From Symbiodinium natans (taxonomy: Eukaryota > Sar > Dinophyceae > Suessiales > Symbiodiniaceae), in NCBI GenBank assembly GCA_905221605.1, contig CAJNDS010001502.1, forward strand, positions 1 through 64,000: DNA of 64,000 bases, written 5' to 3'. The translations under genes and the position numbers were made by a program. A model generated the notes under the pieces. That model made no database searches, had not been told where the DNA came from, and saw only the letters and a list, made by a program, of their open reading frames with translations. The stretch's first letter is position 1. Every line of letters starts with the position of its first letter. Of the stretch, positions 60,020-64,000 are shown in pieces.

Positions 60020-61975
60020 TTAAAAGGGCAGAGACTTGCCTGTGCGCCGATCTATGACAGTGCTGATGTGGGACAGGTCAATGGGTCCACGCGTCAGCAG
60101 TACTCCATTCTTCGCCCGACGCACTATGTGTCCACTGTCGATCAAAGACGGCAGGTGGATCCAGATCTCCACTGAGGAGTCCTCCCTGAATCCTGCAGTT
60201 TTGGTTGGTGACAAAGACATATGTATGTCACGTCTTTGCATTCTGCGCAGCTGAGAGGAGCGAATCTGCTGCCAGGCCCGCCAGCTCGTCCCGTGGACAC
60301 CCCACTCCGGTGTTGTTGAGGAGGTCAGAACCTCATGCAGTTGATCGTCGTCCAGTGGGATGTCACGACCATGACCCTGTAAGGCTCTGATGTAGATTTC
60401 ACCGTCCTCCTCTGAGATCATCTGCTCCATGCGGACCTTCTGTGAGGTTTCCAGTACTCGCTGTACTTCATGAACTGTCACTTCAGCCCGCCAGAATTGC
60501 CTGGAATTAAGAAGGCTTTTCAGATTGGCATAGCCAGCAGTGTCTAGCGAAATGCCAAACTTCACTGGGTCATGTCTGAGAGCTTGTGTGAGGAGCTTGC
60601 CTATCATCACTCGTCTGGTTTCGTGAGCGCCCCGTCCAGAGAGCCGATCAAGATTACCATCCAGATCTGCTAAACTTGGTGAGTGCTGAGTTGCTGGCTG
60701 CCAGGCATGCTCTCTTCTGCCTCCCTCTTGATGCTGTGGGACTTCTTGATGAAATGGATCCTGTGGATCTGTGCCTGCGGAATCAGCAGCTGGTGACCAA
60801 ATCCCCCAGGATTCATCACTATCATCTTCGGGCTGATGCAAGGAGGTCGGCAGAGCGCTTTGGTCAGAGGCCATTGCCTTGTCTCCTCTCCCAGGAAGAG
60901 CTGCGGCCTGCCAGGTGGAGTTATCATCATCTTGAAAGGTAGCTGACTCCTTGGCAGGTTGGGAGGAGGATCTTGGTGGATTTCTGTATGAACTCGGCTC
61001 CTCCGGTCTTTCCCTCGCTATGCGTTGAATTGGGGCAGCTTCCGCAAGGGGGTTCCAGCCAGTCTGCACATAGGTCCCCAAAGGCAGTGAGTCTGTGATG
61101 TGAAGCAGCAGCGCCTCGAGCTGGACGTAGTCTTCCCTGAGAATGTACTGATCCGTTGCTTTGGAGCCACGGAGAGATCCTGCAGCTTGGTCGAACGACA
61201 CTGCTAATTTGGCCGCAACTGCTCGGAGAGATTTGTTGCCTTCTTTCAAGATGGGAAACCATACATGCGTCACGTATGACTCCGCCTTGCGCTCATGCTT
61301 GCCGGAGTGGATGTAGACTCCTGGGTAGCCCTCGAAAAATTGTTCTCCTTGGGAGGAATCCTGCGACGGTTGCAACTTTCCTAAATACAGGATCGAGTAG
61401 AGCGATTCCAATTTTGTCCCATGATAGCCCACTCTGTCATCCGTGCCGGTGCGTCTCTGAACAACATCTCTTAGGGGGAAGCGCACCCAGTCTTCCTGCA
61501 TGACAGGATCTCCCAACTTTGCAGTCAAATCTGAGTTGCTCGGACCTTTACGCGTTCTAAGAAATGTGCGGATAAATATTTTGGCCTCCTCCATGACATC
61601 CTTAGTCGGATCCAGTTGTTCACGCTCCTTGTGACGCTTGTTCCATGCATAGCGGCTCTGGACATGAGTGCTGGTGTTCCAGTCTGATGCCTGCCCACTG
61701 GCCCTCTGATCAAAATCAGGAACCAGAAAGGAAATGGATTCAGCTTGTTCTGGAGTTCTTTCGGAGGAAACCTCCGCGGAGGAAACCTCCGCTCTCGGCA
61801 GGAAAGTGACAGGCTGTGAGGACGGAGCTGCTTTGGCCTTCTTGCCTCCTCTGTTGTGGTTCGGCTTACGCCGGGCCTGGCGCTGTGCGTCCCGCCAGCT
61901 CAGTGGCTCCTTGCCTTGTTGCGCTCGCCTTCTATTTAAAGCCTCAAACTCAGCATTCGTCAAGTCACGTTCCAT
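60020..61975 (-). CDS. 651-aa ART-like / Tpt1-KptA RNA 2'-phosphotransferase fusion
   Basis: Residues about 1-50 are basic (RRKPNHNRGGKKAKAA). About 165-305 is an ADP-ribosyltransferase-like region (GYHGTKLESLYSILYLGKL, then FEGYPGVYIH). 310-445 is a disordered linker. About 451-651 is a complete Tpt1/KptA domain: ALRHDPVKFGISLDTAGY (Arg467, His468), IYIRALQGHG (Arg530, His535), VHGTSWRAWQQI (His561), DIHMSLSP (His585), AGFRED (Arg597) and NGVLLT (Asn623). The known family transfers an RNA 2'-phosphate to NAD+, and the four catalytic positions of Tpt1 (Arg, His, Arg, Arg) appear kept. No intron. A doubled palindrome inside the ORF encodes AEVSSAEVSS at residues 62-71. Its RNA or nucleotide target here is unknown. 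Confidence 0.88.
   Translation of the reverse strand: MERDLTNAEFEALNRRRAQQGKEPLSWRDAQRQARRKPNHNRGGKKAKAAPSSQPVTFLPRAEVSSAEVSSERTPEQAESISFLVPDFDQRASGQASDWNTSTHVQSRYAWNKRHKEREQLDPTKDVMEEAKIFIRTFLRTRKGPSNSDLTAKLGDPVMQEDWVRFPLRDVVQRRTGTDDRVGYHGTKLESLYSILYLGKLQPSQDSSQGEQFFEGYPGVYIHSGKHERKAESYVTHVWFPILKEGNKSLRAVAAKLAVSFDQAAGSLRGSKATDQYILREDYVQLEALLLHITDSLPLGTYVQTGWNPLAEAAPIQRIARERPEEPSSYRNPPRSSSQPAKESATFQDDDNSTWQAAALPGRGDKAMASDQSALPTSLHQPEDDSDESWGIWSPAADSAGTDPQDPFHQEVPQHQEGGRREHAWQPATQHSPSLADLDGNLDRLSGRGAHETRRVMIGKLLTQALRHDPVKFGISLDTAGYANLKSLLNSRQFWRAEVTVHEVQRVLETSQKVRMEQMISEEDGEIYIRALQGHGRDIPLDDDQLHEVLTSSTTPEWGVHGTSWRAWQQIRSSQLRRMQRRDIHMSLSPTKTAGFREDSSVEIWIHLPSLIDSGHIVRRAKNGVLLTRGPIDLSHISTVIDRRTGKSLPF
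61763..61790. repeat. GGAGG/CCTCC palindrome, doubled, in coding sequence
   Basis: Two GGAGGAAACCTCC copies joined by GC (28 bp), inside the 651-aa ORF. The unit repeats every 15 bp and is read in frame as repeated A-E-V-S-S, so the insertion preserves the ORF. Confidence 0.92.
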
Positions 61976-62198
61976 GTTGAGGGCCTGATCCTATTGGCTT
62001 GAGAGAAGCTTCGGCATTGCATTGGGTCAAATTGGTGGGTGTCCCTACAGAGGAGAAAGCTATTCTCAAATCCTCCTACCTGCAAGAGAACCCGGTCAGG
62101 GGAGAAAGATCCAAAGAAGGAAGGAGTGGTTGCTACTCAGAGGGTGAGTGATTGCACTTGCTGTAATTCTGACACACGTAGGCCGCCGACCGTAGCAT

Positions 62199-62224
62199 GG
62201 AGGAAGCCTCCGGAGGAAGCCTCC
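62199..62224. repeat. GGAGG/CCTCC palindrome, doubled
   Basis: Two exact GGAGGAAGCCTCC copies back to back, between the 83-aa and 651-aa ORFs. Confidence 0.92.
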
Positions 62225-62508
62225 CGAGCTATGCAATGCGGGTGCGCGCATACAGGCAGGGCTATGATGCAGTGATGGCAGAGGCTTTTGACTCCCTGGT
62301 GCTGAAGACATCTCACACGAGGACTGATTCTAATTCAGACCATCTAGGAAGCTATGTACTAGTACGGATTCTGAGCAGGCCGCCGTTGTGCTCTTGGCCT
62401 CACACTGCTTGACGATGGTCCTGGTAGCATGACTCTGATGCCTTGGTAATGAAGAGTCCAGGTCAAGTAGTCCATCCGTTCAGAGAGAGCTTGGGTGTCG
62501 GACAGACG

Positions 62509-62760
62509 TTAGAGACGCTCGATGTGAGCACCATAGATCTGTGCACTCTGAGCGAGCTGAGTCACCTCTGCATTCAGTTGCCGGACTTGCCCATGTAGTC
62601 TGACCTGATCCCGTTGCATTTCCTCGATGAGGTGAGCTTGAGCATCTATAAGCTTCTGGGCTTTACTTAGCGCAGTATCCAGCTCCCAAAGTGCCACTCG
62701 ATCTGCCTCCGTGAAGATCCAGCCCTCTCTGGCATACATGCGTTCAGCTCGGTATGACAT
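62509..62760 (-). CDS. 83-aa coiled-coil protein
   Basis: A complete short ORF, MSYRAERMYAREGWIFTEAD, then ELDTALSKAQKLIDAQAHLI and GQVRQLNAEVTQLAQSAQIY. Heptad spacing indicates a coiled coil and hence probable oligomerisation. It begins 186 bp after the 278-aa ORF ends. Amino-acid composition supports coding. No family recognised. Confidence 0.6.
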   Translation of the reverse strand: MSYRAERMYAREGWIFTEADRVALWELDTALSKAQKLIDAQAHLIEEMQRDQVRLHGQVRQLNAEVTQLAQSAQIYGAHIERL

Positions 62761-62946
62761 TGGCTCTCTACTAACCAGCTATGGGATTGATTGCGCGAGC
62801 AAGAAAATCTGCTGTGATAGGAGAAATACAGATGCTGCTGGGAGAGGAAGGCAAGCTGAGAGACAATCCTGCGCTTATTGAAGGCAATGCAGAATTTTTT
62901 TGCCTCTATGTGGAAGGATCTTCTCTAGCTGAAGGTGCTCTATGTG

Positions 62947-63783
62947 CTAGCTGCTTCCGGATGCCTGCTTTGCAAGCGACTTAGCTGCCGGACTACGCTG
63001 AACGCTCCCTGGCCTTAGTGAGCCTTCAATGGCCGCCCAGACTGCATTGTCCGTGAGTCCGGACAGGGCTTGATGGAACTTACCTTTGAGATGTTGGAGT
63101 TGGACCTGGATGTGAACTCGAACTGGGCCACCTGTCATCTTCTCAGCGATCGGACGTGAGGGCATGAGCCTGGAGATCAACTGTGGGTGCTGCGCGAGCT
63201 CCTCCAAGCACGTTTTGAGCAATTGAACGACGTCCTCTGCGGGGACTGCCTTTCGGGCAGTGTCATGCACCGTCTTGTCTTGCTCACTGCTCCACTGCTG
63301 ATAGACAAAGGCTGGATCTTCGGTGTCCTTCACACGTACCACCCAACCCTCTTTCTCCGCATCCACTAGCACTTCTTCTTTAGTCTGAATCTGCTCTACT
63401 CTTTCTAAGGTCTGCTCCAAGACCAATCTCATGGCTCGAGTTCTGAATGGAGTAGACAACTTCGAAGCGTCTTTGGACTTCTCCGCATAGATGTTCGGTA
63501 GAATGGACAACTCACCGGTGGTCAGGTACATGACCCAGCTCAGTTCCTGCTGAAGTGTATTCAGCGAGTCCTCATGGTTGATGGACAGCCTGGTTAGGGA
63601 CTGTAGGACTTTCTCATTTGAAACGCCTCGGCCAGTGCCCCGACCCCTTCCTTTGGCTTTCTGCTTTGGCATGTTCTTCGGTTCAGCCTGTCTGATCTTC
63701 TTGGTTGGAGAATCATCTTCATCTGGCTCATCCGCACGCTTGGACTTGGAGGGTGCTGACGATTGTGCAAAGGCCTGCCTCAT
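62947..63783 (-). CDS. 278-aa basic N-terminus protein, dinoflagellate repeat-family type
   Basis: Residues 1-60 are basic and disordered with NLS-like KSKR and GRGRGTGRG (RNA-binding-like). Then comes a helical part: LQSLTRLSINHEDSLNTLQQ, ELSWVMYL, LEQTLERVEQIQTKEEVLV and VHIQVQLQHLKGKFHQALSG. The R-G tract followed by a helix around NHED resembles a family I associate with Symbiodiniaceae genomes; that is from memory and unchecked. The start lies 16 bp after the upstream ORF stop, as in a compact multi-ORF unit. No catalytic motif. Confidence 0.75.
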   Translation of the reverse strand: MRQAFAQSSAPSKSKRADEPDEDDSPTKKIRQAEPKNMPKQKAKGRGRGTGRGVSNEKVLQSLTRLSINHEDSLNTLQQELSWVMYLTTGELSILPNIYAEKSKDASKLSTPFRTRAMRLVLEQTLERVEQIQTKEEVLVDAEKEGWVVRVKDTEDPAFVYQQWSSEQDKTVHDTARKAVPAEDVVQLLKTCLEELAQHPQLISRLMPSRPIAEKMTGGPVRVHIQVQLQHLKGKFHQALSGLTDNAVWAAIEGSLRPGSVQRSPAAKSLAKQASGSS

Positions 63784-63799
63784 GGCTACCTAGCTGAAT

Positions 63800-64000
63800 C
63801 TATACTCTTACATAGAAGGCCAAGTAAGAACCTCGACATATTTGATCCGAGAGGAGCGTGGTGCGTCTTGGCGATTCACTATCATCAGCTAGGTACGCTA
63901 CGCTCTCTCTCCAAAATCCCGCTCTGTAATGTCCAGAGTTCCAGTCTTCGCCGATATGAATAATAAATGCATAGAGGCTAAAGGACACTGCTTCTGTTGA
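63800..64000 (-). CDS. C-terminus of ubiquitin-protease-like protein (partial)
   Basis: The frame is open from the window edge and stops at 63800. FSLYAFIIHIGEDWNSGHYR then AGFWRESVAYLADDSESPRR matches the C-terminal His box of peptidase C19 (USP): hydrophobic strand, H-x-G, then S-G-H-Y-x-A, followed by Asp-Asp. The catalytic Cys region would lie beyond the window. Such a domain at the end of a long dinoflagellate repeat-family protein would fit a mobile-element polyprotein, but this cannot be tested here. Confidence 0.6.
   Translation of the reverse strand, partial: STEAVSFSLYAFIIHIGEDWNSGHYRAGFWRESVAYLADDSESPRRTTLLSDQICRGSYLAFYVRV

Noticed and set aside
60036-62412. Plus-strand ORFs containing EEASGGSLPS-like peptides
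   Set aside because: They are antisense to the cluster ORFs, and the repeated peptide is the palindrome read in frame.

Overview
Eukaryotic nuclear DNA, most likely from a dinoflagellate and probably a Symbiodiniaceae-like one. The reasons are: genes cut into tiny exons (22 to 90 nt is common); introns that start with GC as often as GT (once GA) and end in AG followed by G; degenerate TTTAGGG/CCCTAAA telomere-like tracts scattered through the sequence; most coding signal on one (minus) strand; and a right end whose intronless ORFs look like dinoflagellate repeat-family proteins. The species call is inference. No rRNA, tRNA, CRISPR array, bacterial operon or phage gene is visible.

Layout. 1-1.08 kb is a 34-bp minisatellite. 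1.1-11 kb holds exon-like fragments of unrecognised genes, mostly on minus, broken up by microsatellites and CCCTAAA tracts. 11.4-13.6 kb (minus) is a protein-kinase-like gene whose catalytic loop, metal-binding segment and later subdomain fall in separate exons. 13.8-43 kb is a low-density region with many exon-like blocks, mostly on minus and mostly unassignable. The better ones lie at 23.6, 30.9, 32.7-34.0, 34.6-35.0, 35.8-37.1, 38.4 and 41.3-42.4 kb. 43.07-45.45 kb (minus) is a JmjC/cupin_8-type oxygenase-like gene. 46.6-54.0 kb (minus) is a DEIH-box RNA helicase gene in which motifs I, Ia, II, V, VI and the HA2 region can each be read in order. 54.9-57.8 kb returns to fragments, T-rich repeats and a long (TAC)n array.

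58.3-64.0 kb is different in kind: no telomere-like tracts, uninterrupted ORFs, all on minus. In transcription order they are the C-terminus of a ubiquitin-protease-like protein (running off the window), a basic 278-aa protein, an 83-aa coiled coil, a 651-aa protein with an ART-like region plus a complete Tpt1/KptA-type RNA 2'-phosphotransferase domain, a 187-aa helical protein and a 95-aa protein. Short GGAGG-N3-CCTCC palindromes, mostly doubled, sit between these ORFs and once inside the 651-aa ORF. I saw none elsewhere. This looks like a multi-ORF mobile or repeat-family unit and is the best candidate for an undescribed system.

Exon limits were chosen by eye to keep reading frame and family motifs. 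They are predictions and need RNA data.
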